From: Armatimonadota bacterium
GTDB lineage: Bacteria > Armatimonadota > UBA5829
NCBI GenBank assembly: GCA_039679645.1
Contig: JBDKUO010000033.1
Coordinates: 37,234-101,233 of the forward strand
Reading direction: 5' to 3'
DNA: 64,000 bases
Under the pieces are notes generated by a model. That model was not told where the DNA came from. It saw only the letters and a list, made by a program, of their open reading frames with translations, and made no database searches. A program made the position numbers and the translations under genes. Below are positions 1-9,137 of the stretch, in pieces. Each line of letters starts with the position of its first letter. The stretch's first letter is position 1.

Positions 1-413
1 AGCTCTCCATCCTGCTGCTGGATGTTCAGTTGCCTGATGATCTGGACCGGTGTGTGCGCATGGTCCGGATGGATGACTACCTGTACAACTTGGGGCAGGC
101 TATGCGTGAACAAGTGCGCAAGATGGATCTTGTAGCCCGCTTTGGTGAGACCTCGTTCGCATTCCTGCTTCCGCACACGGCTACCCACGCGCAGCATGTG
201 GCGGACAGAATCTCCGGGATCGTCGGATCTACCGGAATGGAATCCGGTCGAAAAGGCTCCAAAGTGATCGGCTCTGCTAACGTGGGAATAGCAAAATATC
301 CGGCGGACGCATTCACTGCCGAGGACATGCTCGAAAAAGCATTGAAAAACATGGGCCTTACCCTGGGACAACTGACTGGCGAAAATAGACCTCAGCTAAA
401 GAAAGCTGCATGA
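1..413 (+). CDS. GGDEF-like domain protein, 5' partial, degenerate
   Basis: The reading frame is already open at the left edge, so only the C-terminal part is visible. It reads SILLLDVQ early, then LVARFGETSFAFLLPHT, which lines up with the strand-turn-strand core of diguanylate cyclases. There the signature is GGDEF or GGEEF and is followed by a hydrophobic FAxLLP stretch; here it reads GETSF. The tail (ANVGIAKYPADAFTAEDMLEKAL) matches the typical GIA.YP.DA..A..L..A end of a GGDEF domain. With the signature lost, cyclase activity is unlikely; a receptor or scaffold role is inference. A strong promoter for the next gene begins just after its stop. Confidence 0.6.
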   Translation, partial: LSILLLDVQLPDDLDRCVRMVRMDDYLYNLGQAMREQVRKMDLVARFGETSFAFLLPHTATHAQHVADRISGIVGSTGMESGRKGSKVIGSANVGIAKYPADAFTAEDMLEKALKNMGLTLGQLTGENRPQLKKAA

Positions 414-415
414 GT

Positions 416-444
416 TTGACCCGAATGTAGCGCTGTGTTATAAT
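416..444 (+). promoter_or_regulatory. Sigma70-like promoter before histidine kinase gene
   Basis: TTGACC at 416-421 and TATAAT at 439-444 are separated by 17 bases. The predicted start of transcription is near 451, leaving a leader of about 85 bases before the kinase start codon. Matches to consensus are 5/6 and 6/6. Confidence 0.75.
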
Positions 445-535
445 CGCGTTAAGTTCGATGGGCTTGTTTTCAGCGCAGCGGAGCGGCGCATGTCGCGCCA
501 TTTTCTTTGAAGGCCCCTAAAGCGAGGTAATAGAT

Positions 536-2341
536 TTGAACGCCGATGCAAAATCCCACCAAGCGCAAATAGAAGAGCTTGAAAGGCAGCTAAAGGAAAA
601 AGATGTAGCCATTGGCGCACTTGAACAGGCCAACAAGCGTCTTGAAGAACGCCTTAAGGAAAATGAAGCGGGCGCATCCGGCCCGACACCCCTTACAGAA
701 CTTGAAGAGACACTTAAACGCCTGGTGACCAGGATCAGCATGATCCTTCAGGCCGAAAAGTGCGTCTTCATGCTTTTTGACAAGGATTCAGGTGAGCTTC
801 AGGCAGCAAAGCCCGGTGTCGGCATCTCCGACGAACAGATCAAACTCTTCAAAGTCTCCGCAACGGATGGAGTCTCAGGCGAGGTGTTCAGAGGGCAGAA
901 ACCGATAATCCTCTATGATGCTATCAACGATCCGCGCACGGTTAAAGAGAGCGTAGCTCTGCTTGGAATAACTAACGGCGTTTGTGTGCCCCTGGTAATC
1001 GAAAAGCGCGACGAAGACACCAACAAGATCCTGGAACGCAAGATTATCGGCACCATGTGGGTCTTCAACAAGCGCTACGGCAACGTTTTCATCCAGGAAG
1101 ACGTAAACCTCCTCGACAGGCTCTCGCGCAACGCGGCTTCGGTCATCGCGAGCGCGCAGATGTATCGCGAGGTCGTCAAAGAGAAAGAAGAGCTCGAACA
1201 CGTAATCGAGAGCGTATATGCCGGTATCATAATGGTCCACAACAGCGGCAGGCTGATGCAGGTGAATCCATCGGCGCGAGAAATGCTGGGGCTTGACGAT
1301 GATACAAAACTCGCAGGCGATTACAAGACCGCAATTGAAAACGAAATCATTCGAGACGTAATAACCAAAGCCTTTGAAGAAACCAGCGAGGTACAGGAGG
1401 AAATATCACTTCCTGATTTCAACTCCGAAGAAGAGGGAGCTGAACGCTTTTATCAAGTCCAGACAGCCATCGTAAAAAGTGAGGACCAGTCTAACATCGG
1501 GATAGTCGCCATCTTTAACGATATAACCGACATTCGCGCTATCGAGAGGATGAAGACGGCATTTGTCTCAACAGTCTCTCACGAGCTGCGCACACCGCTC
1601 ACCTCCATCAAAGGTTTCATATCCACTCTGCTTCAGGACACTGAAGGATTCTATGATAAGGATACGGTCCACGAATTCTACACAATTATCGACCAGGAAT
1701 GCGACCGTCTGACAAGACTTATCAGCGACCTGCTCAACGTCTCCAGGATTGAAGCAGGACGCGCTCTGGACCTCAACCCCGAGCCGGTCAACGTTACGGA
1801 TGCGGTCGAAAGAGTAGTCGCGGTCCAAAGGTCATACACCACTAAGCATCAGATCGAGATGGATCTCGACGACGATATGCCGACCATTGTGGCTGACCAG
1901 GACAAGTTCGTCCAGATCCTTACAAACCTCACCAATAACGCTATCAAATACTCGCCCAACGGCGGCACGGTCACCGTTAAAGGCAGGAAACTCGACGGCA
2001 AGATCCGTATGTCCATTGAGGACCAGGGTATGGGCATTCCCAAGGAACACCTGCCCAAGGTATTTGACCGGTTCCACCGAGTCGATAACCGCGACACACG
2101 CAAAGTCGGCGGCACTGGAATCGGCCTCTATCTGGTCAAGCACTTCGTCGAGGCGCACGGCGGCAAGATATGGGTCGAAAGCGAAGTCGGAGTAGGCTCG
2201 CAGTTCATCTTTGAGATGCCGCTTTGCCCGCCGCAGTTTGTCGAAGAGATGATGGAAAACGACGGCAATAGCGGGACCAAAAGTGACCAGCCCGGAATGC
2301 GACCGAAGAACATCGGAGAAGAAGCGCCCGCGGCAAATTAG
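536..2341 (+). CDS. Sensor histidine kinase (coiled coil-GAF-PAS-HisKA-HATPase)
   Basis: A 601-residue protein with no obvious membrane segment, so probably a cytoplasmic sensor. Order: charged coiled coil (about 5-50), GAF domain (about 60-205), PAS-like domain (about 215-335), HisKA with the phosphorylated His349 in SHELRTPL, then HATPase with N box NLTNNAIKYSPNGG, G1 EDQGMGIP and G2 GGTGIGLYLV. All catalytic boxes are intact, so autophosphorylation is expected. The start is TTG at 536, preceded by GAGGT. No response regulator is adjacent; the two OmpR-type regulators in this window (13.7 and 47.8 kb) are also unpartnered, but pairing them would be a guess. The ligand of the GAF/PAS part is unknown. 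Confidence 0.9.
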   Translation: MNADAKSHQAQIEELERQLKEKDVAIGALEQANKRLEERLKENEAGASGPTPLTELEETLKRLVTRISMILQAEKCVFMLFDKDSGELQAAKPGVGISDEQIKLFKVSATDGVSGEVFRGQKPIILYDAINDPRTVKESVALLGITNGVCVPLVIEKRDEDTNKILERKIIGTMWVFNKRYGNVFIQEDVNLLDRLSRNAASVIASAQMYREVVKEKEELEHVIESVYAGIIMVHNSGRLMQVNPSAREMLGLDDDTKLAGDYKTAIENEIIRDVITKAFEETSEVQEEISLPDFNSEEEGAERFYQVQTAIVKSEDQSNIGIVAIFNDITDIRAIERMKTAFVSTVSHELRTPLTSIKGFISTLLQDTEGFYDKDTVHEFYTIIDQECDRLTRLISDLLNVSRIEAGRALDLNPEPVNVTDAVERVVAVQRSYTTKHQIEMDLDDDMPTIVADQDKFVQILTNLTNNAIKYSPNGGTVTVKGRKLDGKIRMSIEDQGMGIPKEHLPKVFDRFHRVDNRDTRKVGGTGIGLYLVKHFVEAHGGKIWVESEVGVGSQFIFEMPLCPPQFVEEMMENDGNSGTKSDQPGMRPKNIGEEAPAAN

Positions 2342-2350
2342 TAATGGTTG

Positions 2351-2432
2351 AAAGTCAAAAAGTTAGAAAGTCAAAAAGTTGAGGCAGGCTGTCCGTTACT
2401 TTTTGACTTTTTGACATTATGACTTTTTGACT
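2351..2432. repeat. Intergenic direct and inverted word repeat
   Basis: The word AGTCAAAAAGT occurs twice in direct orientation (2353-2379), and its complement ACTTTTTGACT occurs in overlapping copies at 2398-2432. The arms can pair into a long A/T-rich hairpin between the kinase gene and the zinc-ribbon gene. It could act as a terminator or processing site; no clean T-run terminator geometry is present. Confidence 0.6.
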
Positions 2433-2452
2433 CAATACTTCGAGGTGATTGG

Positions 2453-3679
2453 ATGGATAATGACGCTGACCTGAAAAAAAGCCTGTCAATGGGTCTGGAA
2501 GATGCGCTAAACGCGCAGTTGGTCCCTGGTGAGAATATCATCATATCATTGCCGGGAAGTTTTGGAGAGGCGCTTGCAGCATCCGATAAGCGCGTATTCG
2601 TTATAAGGGACTGCGACACGGGTCTTAATGCCCAATGCAAGGTCTTCAGCTATCTGATACCCGATATCGCCAGTGTGGATGTCGCATCATCGGGAACAGG
2701 CGGATATATTGAACTGGCGCTGCGCAAACCGGTCGCCGACCCCGAAGAAGCGCGAGTCTATTTTCCGTCTTACGACCTCGCCATCTTTCAGACTGCAGCC
2801 GATTATATCAACAAGACTGCATCCTCCGCGCAAACACCGTCATCCACTGCGGCAGCGACTCTCACCGGCGCAGCAGGCAACAAATGCCCCAAGTGTGGAG
2901 CGGCAGTTGAGGAATATTCCATCTTTTGTGGCTCATGTGGGGAGCAGTTGAGGCAGATATGCGCCGAGTGCTCGGCCTCATCCCCTGCAGGCGCACAGTA
3001 TTGCTCCCACTGCGGACGCAAGCTTATCGCGTTCAACCCGACCTGCCCAAAATGCGGCGCGCGAATACTTGGATGGATGAGGTATTGCGCCGACTGTGGC
3101 TCGATGCTGGAGCAAGTGTGCGTGGCATGCGGAGTTGCAATACGACCGGGATGGACACACTGCGCAAACTGCGGCAGGCTTCTCGGTTCGGACAGGCTCG
3201 ACCCCCGATCAGCAATGAATGCTCAGCGCAGGCTTCAGGAGCTTCGCGATTCGGAATCACAAACGGCAAAACCCACACCACCACCTGCGCCGGAACCCGA
3301 ACCGGCAGCCTCACAAATGGTTGCAGAAGATTACAACAAACGCGGTCTCAAGTTCTTTGAAGACGGCGAGTTGGAGCAGGCAGTGCGTGAGTTCAAAACG
3401 GCAGTCGAACTGGAGCCGGGCAACGCCTCATATCACTGCAACCTGGCAGTAGCTTACGATGAAAAGGACGAAGACGATACTGCTTTTGCCGAATACTCAA
3501 AGACTCTGGAACTGGCCCCAAACGATCTGACTGCACTGCTTTCGCTTGGGTATATGTATAACGAACACGAAGAACATTCCAAAGCCGAAGAAGTCTGGAA
3601 CAAAATCCTTGCAATAGCGCCCGACAGCGCCGAAGCGCAGGAAGTCAGAGACAACCTCCGGCACCAAGAACAACTGTGA
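2453..3679 (+). CDS. Zinc-ribbon and TPR protein
   Basis: A 408-residue protein. Residues 1-120 form an unrecognised alpha/beta region. Residues 145-245 hold about five zinc-ribbon units (CPKC..C..C, CAEC..C..C, CPKC, CADC, CVAC, CANC), resembling the double zinc ribbon family. A Pro/Glu-rich linker follows, then TPR repeats at about 291-400 (LEQAVREFKTAVELEPGNASYHCNLAVAY is the clearest start). The likely role is protein-protein interaction; no enzymatic motif is seen. The ATG at 2453 is preceded by GAGGTG at good spacing. There is no signal peptide, so it is probably cytoplasmic. Confidence 0.8.
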   Translation: MDNDADLKKSLSMGLEDALNAQLVPGENIIISLPGSFGEALAASDKRVFVIRDCDTGLNAQCKVFSYLIPDIASVDVASSGTGGYIELALRKPVADPEEARVYFPSYDLAIFQTAADYINKTASSAQTPSSTAAATLTGAAGNKCPKCGAAVEEYSIFCGSCGEQLRQICAECSASSPAGAQYCSHCGRKLIAFNPTCPKCGARILGWMRYCADCGSMLEQVCVACGVAIRPGWTHCANCGRLLGSDRLDPRSAMNAQRRLQELRDSESQTAKPTPPPAPEPEPAASQMVAEDYNKRGLKFFEDGELEQAVREFKTAVELEPGNASYHCNLAVAYDEKDEDDTAFAEYSKTLELAPNDLTALLSLGYMYNEHEEHSKAEEVWNKILAIAPDSAEAQEVRDNLRHQEQL

Positions 3680-3688
3680 AATTCAGTA

Positions 3689-3714
3689 TTTAGTATTTGA
3701 GATTTAGTATTTGA
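3689..3714. repeat. Tandem TTTAGTATTTGA direct repeat
   Basis: TTTAGTATTTGA occurs twice, at 3689-3700 and 3703-3714, with two bases between. Related copies occur in two other gaps (43490-43524, inverted; 45336-45356), so this is a dispersed intergenic word. Function unknown. Confidence 0.65.
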
Positions 3715-3738
3715 TGTGTATTTGGCGGGAGGCGGATT

Positions 3739-4245
3739 ATGGAGTTTAGCGAGCTTATTGTAAAGCGATACAGCGTGCGCATGTATAGGCCTGAGCCTGT
3801 CGAAGACGATAAGCTGCAAAAGGTGCTTGATGCGGCGCGGCTGGCTCCATCGGCATGCAATATCCAGCCGTTCAAGCTGATTGTGGTCAAAACGCGTGGC
3901 AGAGAAAACGAGCTTCGAAGAATATATAAAGCCGACTGGTTCGTTCATGCGCCGTTAATTATCTGCGGATGCACAGTTCCATCGCAAGCATGGGTCCGCA
4001 AATATGACAACAAGAACCATGCCGATATCGATCTTGCAATCGCCATGGACCATCTGATACTCGCCGCCACAGACCTTGGTCTGGGCACATGCCCGATAGC
4101 AGCATTCGACCCTGACGCCGCTCGCGAGGTCTTGAATATACCCGATAATCTGGTTCCGGTCATATTCACCCCGCTGGGATATCCGGCAGATGCGCCCAGA
4201 GAAAAGCAGCGTAAAACACTAGAAGAACTGGTGATTATGGGTTAG
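3739..4245 (+). CDS. Nitroreductase family protein
   Basis: At 168 residues this is a compact member of the FMN-dependent nitroreductase family. The N-terminus (FSELIVKRYSVRMYRPEPVE) has the R-S-hR motif that binds the FMN phosphate. The segment AARLAPSACNIQPFKLIVV is the typical APS..N.QP.. cofactor and dimer region, and the C-terminal part (GTCPIAAFDPDAAREVLNIPDNLVPV) matches the family end. It probably reduces a nitro, quinone or flavin substrate with NAD(P)H; the substrate cannot be read from sequence. The start ATG follows GGGAGG. The gene is convergent with topA and the two overlap by 4 bases. Confidence 0.88.
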   Translation: MEFSELIVKRYSVRMYRPEPVEDDKLQKVLDAARLAPSACNIQPFKLIVVKTRGRENELRRIYKADWFVHAPLIICGCTVPSQAWVRKYDNKNHADIDLAIAMDHLILAATDLGLGTCPIAAFDPDAAREVLNIPDNLVPVIFTPLGYPADAPREKQRKTLEELVIMG

Positions 4246-6383
4246 TCCGTCGTTTGGCCTTCGCCGTCCTTGGTCTCTTCTTCTGAAGCGCCTTCTTTGC
4301 CGCGCGCCTTTTGATAGTCGCACTCCTGGTTTGTGCAGCGATAGCCTGTCAATCGGCCTCTATACCGCCGCTCGCCCAAAAGACTGCCGCACTGGGGACA
4401 TTTCTTGTTGGTAGGTTTGTCCCAGGAGACCCATGAGCACTCCGGATAACGATTGCAGCCGTAGAAAATCTTGCCCTTTTTAGACTTCTTCTCTAAAATT
4501 TCGCCCTCGCCGCAGGCCGGGCACTTAACGTCCACAGGCTTTGTAAGCGGCGCGGTGGTCTTGCATTCGGGATAGCCCGCGCATCCCAGGAACTCGCCAA
4601 ACCGGCCCTCGCGGATCAGCATCTTCTTACCGCAGTTGGGGCAGACCTGATCGCTTTCTTTAGGCTGAATCTTAACCCGCTCCATATTTTCTTGAGCCTC
4701 TTCCAGGTCCTTCTCAAACGGACCGTAGAACTCACTCAAGAGCTGCACCCAGTCAAGCCGGCCTTCCTCGACATTATCGAGTTTGGTCTCGACACCGGCG
4801 GTGAACTCCACGTCCATGATCGCGGGAAAATGCTTCACGAGCTGATCGGTTACGATGAAGCCCAGCTCTGTCGGGAAAAACTTCTTCTCCTTCAGCTCGA
4901 CATATTTGCGGTCTTGAATTGTAGATATGATGCTTGCGTAGGTGCTCGGCCTGCCGATGCCCTTCTCTTCGAGAGTTTTCACTAGGGTGGCTTCGGTATA
5001 GCGAGGCGGCGGCTCGGTAAAATGCTGCTCCGGCAGCAGTTCGCGCAGGTCGAGTATCTGACCCTCCACCATAGGCGGCAGAGGTGGCTGCTCCTCGTCG
5101 GCGACGACCTTGTCATCGTCCTTGCCCTCGGTATATACCTTCATGAACCCCTGGAACTTGATTGTAGAGCCTGTCGCGCGGAAAGTCATTCCAGCAGCCT
5201 CTATATCCACGGATACCACATCGAACACAGCCGGAGACATCTGGCTGGCCATGAAGCGCTGCCAGATCAGCCGGTAGAGCTTGTATTGGTCGTTATTTAA
5301 GAAGTGTCTGATCTCGTCAGGGTGGCGCATTACTGAAGTAGGGCGGATCGCTTCGTGCGCATCCTGCGCGCCTTTTCGAGAGACCTGCCTGGGTTTTTCG
5401 GGCATATACGTCTGGCCGTATGTCTTGGCTATATAATCGCGCGCCTCTTCCTGCGCTTCTTTGGCTACTCGTGTGGAGTCCGTTCTCATGTAGGTGATAA
5501 GCCCTACGGCTCCATGCTCGCCCAGCTCGATACCCTCATAGAGCTGCTGAGCGATCATCATTGTGCGCCGGGCGCCATAGCCGAGTTTACGAGAAGCCTC
5601 CTGCTGCAGTGTGCTGGTGATAAAGGGAGGCGCGGGGTTGCGCTTGCGCTCGCTCTTTTTAATGCCTTTTACTACATAATCAGCGCCTTCAAGAGCCTTG
5701 AGCAGATCGTCGGCTTCCCGCTGGTTGTGAATTTCCAGCTTCTCGCCGTCTTTGAGCGCCAGTTTCGCGTTGAAAAGATGCTCTTTTTCTTTGGGAGTAA
5801 GCGAGGCTGTAATGGACCAGTACTCCACCGGCACGAAAGCAAGTATTTCTCGCTCGCGATCACATATAAGCCGCACGGCTACCGACTGCACCCTACCCGC
5901 GCTCAGGTTTCGCTTAATTTTGCGCCAGAGTAGAGGGCTGAGCTTGTAGCCAACCAGACGGTCCAGCACGCGGCGAGCCTGCTGCGCATTTACCAGGTCG
6001 ATATTTATCTCATGCGCACTTTGCAGAGCTTCCGTAACGGCGGTCTTGGTGATCTCATTGAACTGGATTCTCTTGGCGTCTTTGAGCTTCAAGGACTCCT
6101 GCAGATGCCAGGCAATCGCTTCCCCTTCGCGATCAGGGTCCGAAGCGAGATATACGATGTCGGCTTTGCTGGCGGCTGCTTTAATTTTTTTGAGCACGTC
6201 TCGCCTCTCGGGAATCGAAACGTATTGAGGCTCGAATTTGTTCTCTACATCCACGCCGAGCTTACTTTTGGGCAGATCGCGAACGTGGCCCATACTCGCT
6301 TCGATTGTATAGTCCGGACCAAGAAAATTTTTAAGAGTCTTGGTCTTGGCCGGAGACTCGACTATGATCAATGATTTGGACAT
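4242..6383 (-). CDS. topA: DNA topoisomerase I
   Basis: This 713-residue type IA topoisomerase relaxes negative supercoils by a transient 5'-phosphotyrosyl break. The TOPRIM domain lies at the N-terminus (IIVESPAKTKTLKNFLG; the acidic SDPDREGEAIAWHL motif near residue 80-95). The catalytic tyrosine is Y298 in ITYMRTDST. From about residue 585 three four-cysteine zinc ribbons follow (CPNCGKK...CAGYPEC, CPACGEG...CNRYPEC, CPQCGSL...CTNQEC), the usual C-terminal DNA-binding part. Length and order are typical and nothing appears degenerate. Confidence 0.97.
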   Translation of the reverse strand: MSKSLIIVESPAKTKTLKNFLGPDYTIEASMGHVRDLPKSKLGVDVENKFEPQYVSIPERRDVLKKIKAAASKADIVYLASDPDREGEAIAWHLQESLKLKDAKRIQFNEITKTAVTEALQSAHEINIDLVNAQQARRVLDRLVGYKLSPLLWRKIKRNLSAGRVQSVAVRLICDREREILAFVPVEYWSITASLTPKEKEHLFNAKLALKDGEKLEIHNQREADDLLKALEGADYVVKGIKKSERKRNPAPPFITSTLQQEASRKLGYGARRTMMIAQQLYEGIELGEHGAVGLITYMRTDSTRVAKEAQEEARDYIAKTYGQTYMPEKPRQVSRKGAQDAHEAIRPTSVMRHPDEIRHFLNNDQYKLYRLIWQRFMASQMSPAVFDVVSVDIEAAGMTFRATGSTIKFQGFMKVYTEGKDDDKVVADEEQPPLPPMVEGQILDLRELLPEQHFTEPPPRYTEATLVKTLEEKGIGRPSTYASIISTIQDRKYVELKEKKFFPTELGFIVTDQLVKHFPAIMDVEFTAGVETKLDNVEEGRLDWVQLLSEFYGPFEKDLEEAQENMERVKIQPKESDQVCPNCGKKMLIREGRFGEFLGCAGYPECKTTAPLTKPVDVKCPACGEGEILEKKSKKGKIFYGCNRYPECSWVSWDKPTNKKCPQCGSLLGERRYRGRLTGYRCTNQECDYQKARGKEGASEEETKDGEGQTTD

Positions 6384-6535
6384 CTATTGTCTTACCTTTT
6401 GTCTTTCTTGCAATATGATTCCCTGCAGGGTTTGTTGCCAAACGGCCGGGGATTTACACTCAAAATATGTCCTGTGAGGCTTTATAGGGCACGGAGAGTG
6501 ATAATAGCACAACTAAGAAGACCTGTCAAACGTTG

Positions 6536-6564
6536 TTGCGATAGAATCGTCCGAATGCTATAAT
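6536..6564 (+). promoter_or_regulatory. Probable cdsA promoter
   Basis: TTGCGA at 6536-6541 and TATAAT at 6559-6564 with a 17-base spacer, in the gap between the divergent topA and cdsA genes. The -10 is perfect and the -35 matches 4/6. The leader downstream contains the CT-rich element at 6594-6636. Confidence 0.6.
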
Positions 6565-6593
6565 GCCCTAGAAAACCGTGCGACAATAGTTCC

Positions 6594-6636
6594 GGGCTCT
6601 TAGCCCCCTATTCTCCGCTCTCGGCTATTAAAAGGA
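6594..6636 (+). repeat. CT-rich leader element, copy before cdsA
   Basis: Reads GGGCTCTTAGC, then CTATTCTCCGCTCTCGGC and TATTAAAAGGAG, running straight into the Shine-Dalgarno sequence of cdsA. Related copies precede four minus-strand genes (15203, 18945, 21951, 40233), and further copies lie in the arginine region. Confidence 0.6.
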
Positions 6637-6650
6637 GTGCAAGACAAGTC

Positions 6651-7493
6651 GTGCTGAAAAGAATTATTTCGGCGTTAGTTTGTATTCCATTCGCCGTTAT
6701 CTTAATATTCTACCCGAAGGGCCTGCCGTTTGCAGTCGCGATTGGCCTGGTCTCAATCCTCGGTGCGCATGAGTTCTACAGCGGCGTTCGCAAACTTGGG
6801 ACGCAGCCAGTGGAATGGGCGGGGCTTGCGGCTGTGGCGCTTTTTGTCGTCTCGGCGCGCACCTATGGCCCAAGCACAATCGGCTCAATCTTCCCCGCAG
6901 TCCTCACTCTTTTACTGATCCTTTCATTCTGTGTGGAGATAATCCGTCACAAGCACGCGCCTCTTGCCAATGTGGGCGCAACCGTTTTCGGCGCTATATA
7001 TGTAGGCTGGCTGATAATGCACCTGGTCGTGCTCAGGGGGATCGAGGGGACGATCACGGTCGGAGGGTATACCAAGGAAGCAGGGGCATGGCTGGTTATG
7101 TTCACATTCCTGGCAACCTGGGCGTCCGACACAAGTGCATACTTTGTAGGTAAATTTCTCGGCAAGACAAAAATCGCGCCGACCTTAAGCCCCAACAAGA
7201 CTGTCGAAGGCTCAATAGGCGGATTTGTGGGAGCGGTGGTTTTGTCGGTAGGCGTTGGAATGATCATTCATTTGCCATGGTATCACGGGCTGGCGCTTGG
7301 CATGATCTTTGGTGTGCTCAGCCAACTCGGCGACCTATCGGAATCGGGCATCAAACGTGAGATAGGAATTAAAGACTTCGGCAATGTAATGCCCGGACAC
7401 GGCGGCATTCTCGACCGTTTCGACAGCATGCTCTTTGCCGGACCGGCAATGTACTATTATGTGGTGCTGTTTCTGAGGCAGTGGCTTGGATAG
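6651..7493 (+). CDS. cdsA: Phosphatidate cytidylyltransferase
   Basis: This 280-residue polytopic membrane enzyme makes CDP-diacylglycerol from phosphatidic acid and CTP, the branch point of phospholipid synthesis. It carries about seven to eight hydrophobic segments. The CdsA signature is in the C-terminal third: ESGIKREIGIKDFGN followed by MPGHGGILDRFDS, which holds the conserved K-R, K-D, GHGG and R-x-D residues. A GTG start follows AAGGAG. Its neighbours do not form a lipid operon. Length is typical. Confidence 0.95.
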   Translation: MLKRIISALVCIPFAVILIFYPKGLPFAVAIGLVSILGAHEFYSGVRKLGTQPVEWAGLAAVALFVVSARTYGPSTIGSIFPAVLTLLLILSFCVEIIRHKHAPLANVGATVFGAIYVGWLIMHLVVLRGIEGTITVGGYTKEAGAWLVMFTFLATWASDTSAYFVGKFLGKTKIAPTLSPNKTVEGSIGGFVGAVVLSVGVGMIIHLPWYHGLALGMIFGVLSQLGDLSESGIKREIGIKDFGNVMPGHGGILDRFDSMLFAGPAMYYYVVLFLRQWLG

Positions 7494-7599
7494 CATTTGC
7501 CGCCTCCGGCAGCGTTATGTTAGAATTGACTTATAATCGAAAAGATGAATGCAATATTTTGCACCTCATCTTCCCTTCTTAAAGTAAGAGGATTTATAT

Positions 7600-8796
7600 A
7601 TGCCACTTGTTGTGGGTGTCTCTTTTAGAAGGGTGGGCAAAGTCTACTATTTCGACCCGGGTGAGCTTGCGCTCAACGAGGGTGATTTTGTTATAGCCGA
7701 GACCGCACGCGGAGTAGAGTTCGGCGAAGTCGTTCTTGAACCGCGCGAGGTATCCGAAGAGGAACTAGTAGCCCCACTCAAAGCTGTCGTGCGCGTCGCC
7801 ACTGGCGATGACTTGCAGCGCGAAGCATCAAACCGAGAAAAAGAAAAGCACGCTTTTGAAGTCTGTGAGCGCAAGATCGCTGAGCATGGTCTTCCGATGA
7901 AGCTCCTTGAAGCCGAGTGCGCTTTTGACGGCTCACAGGTTACGTTCTCCTTCTCTGCAGACGGCAGGATCGACTTTCGCGAACTGGTCAAGGATGTGGC
8001 GGGCGCGCTTAAGACCAAAGTCCAACTCCATCAGATCGGCGTTCGTGATGAGGCCAAACTGATCGGAGGCTACGGAGGCTGCGGGCGGTCACTGTGCTGT
8101 GCTACTTTTCTGAGCAACTTTGAACCTATCTCCATGAAAATGGCTAAGGACCAGAGCCTGTTTCTCAACCCCACCAAGTTCTCGGGCGTCTGCGGAAAGC
8201 TGATGTGCTGTCTGCGATATGAGCACGAGCATTATAAATACGCTCAGAAACGGCTGCCCGCCGTGGGCGCAATCCTGCAACTGGACGACGGCAGGGCGAA
8301 GGTGATCGATGTAAACGTGATAAACAACATGATCACAGTCGAGACCGAGCAGGAAGTCCAACTCCACATCCACGCCAGCCAGCTTAAACTCGAAGGATTG
8401 TGCAGACGTCATGGCGTGGCATGCAACATGACCGAAAAAAACTGCCAGTGCCTGCTCGCTGACGACTCGGTCGAATCCGCTGCCGATATAGAAGACGACC
8501 TGGACGAGGAGATCGAGGATGAGACCGAGCAGAACACTGAGGCAGCCGATCTTTTGGATGATGCGACTTCATCTGCGCCAAAATCCGGCGGAGTGACGTT
8601 CCGCGTGCCGCATCGAGATGCGGGCCATAATGAGAATAAGCACGCGCCCGATGAACACAACGGCAACAACAATGGCGGCAACGGCCATGATAACTCGCGA
8701 CGCAAGAATAAGAATCACAGGAATCACCCTTCAAGAGGCAATAATGGCGAGGCTTCCAATCACAACCGTCCCGAAACGCCGGAGGAGAGTTCCTAA
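7600..8796 (+). CDS. ricT: PSP1 domain protein, RicT (YaaT)-like
   Basis: At 398 residues it has the PSP1 architecture. The core has the cysteine set seen in RicT: GGYGGCGRSLCCATFL, then FSGVCGKLMCCLRYEH. In Bacillus, RicT acts with RicA and RicF as an Fe-S complex that promotes RNase Y-dependent mRNA processing; equivalence here is by family. The last 90 or so residues are unusual: an acidic stretch (EDDLDEEIEDETEQ), then a His/Asn/Gly/Arg-rich low-complexity tail. The ATG follows AAGAGG. Its stop codon directly abuts the GTG of the next gene, so the two are cotranscribed and probably coupled. Confidence 0.88.
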   Translation: MPLVVGVSFRRVGKVYYFDPGELALNEGDFVIAETARGVEFGEVVLEPREVSEEELVAPLKAVVRVATGDDLQREASNREKEKHAFEVCERKIAEHGLPMKLLEAECAFDGSQVTFSFSADGRIDFRELVKDVAGALKTKVQLHQIGVRDEAKLIGGYGGCGRSLCCATFLSNFEPISMKMAKDQSLFLNPTKFSGVCGKLMCCLRYEHEHYKYAQKRLPAVGAILQLDDGRAKVIDVNVINNMITVETEQEVQLHIHASQLKLEGLCRRHGVACNMTEKNCQCLLADDSVESAADIEDDLDEEIEDETEQNTEAADLLDDATSSAPKSGGVTFRVPHRDAGHNENKHAPDEHNGNNNGGNGHDNSRRKNKNHRNHPSRGNNGEASNHNRPETPEESS

Positions 8797-9018
8797 GTGC
8801 CGATATACGAGTTTAGATGCAAACACTGCGGCGAAAGCTTTGAAATATTGACCAGCCTGAGCCGTGTAAATGAGGTCAGGTGCCCGGCCTGCGGCTCCGC
8901 CGACATTAAGCGGCTCATGTCTATGTTTGCGTCACATGTCGGCGGTTCTTCTGCGCATTCCGACAGTTGCGCGGGATGCGCCTCGGGTCATTGCGGCTCT
9001 TGCGGATGCCATCACTAA
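8797..9018 (+). CDS. FmdB-family zinc ribbon protein
   Basis: A 73-residue protein starting at GTG immediately after the previous stop. The N-terminus MPIYEFRCKHCGESFE, followed by RCPACGS, is the FmdB/CxxC_CxxC regulatory-type zinc ribbon. The last 25 residues are rich in His, Cys, Ser and Gly (CAGCASGHCGSCGCHH), suggesting additional metal binding, though this tail could simply be low complexity. Function in this family is poorly known; a small regulatory or metal-binding role is the usual guess. Confidence 0.85.
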   Translation: MPIYEFRCKHCGESFEILTSLSRVNEVRCPACGSADIKRLMSMFASHVGGSSAHSDSCAGCASGHCGSCGCHH

Positions 9019-9078
9019 ACTGCCTGCGCGCCTTCAAGATCAACCTCTTATATGACATAGTTCAGCTATGAATTCTCG

Positions 9079-9107
9079 TTGACAGCAACCCGGCTTCGAT
9101 TTATAAT
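9079..9107 (+). promoter_or_regulatory. Perfect consensus sigma70-like promoter
   Basis: TTGACA at 9079-9084 and TATAAT at 9102-9107 with a 17-base spacer. Transcription should start near 9114, about 24 bases before the MBL-fold gene. Both hexamers match consensus 6/6. Confidence 0.85.
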
Positions 9108-9137
9108 GCTGCCGGCAGAGAGGATGACGCCAAAAAT

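Noticed and set aside
2351..2432. Possible CRISPR-like repeats
   Set aside because: Copies are short, overlapping and in both orientations, with no unique spacers or cas genes.
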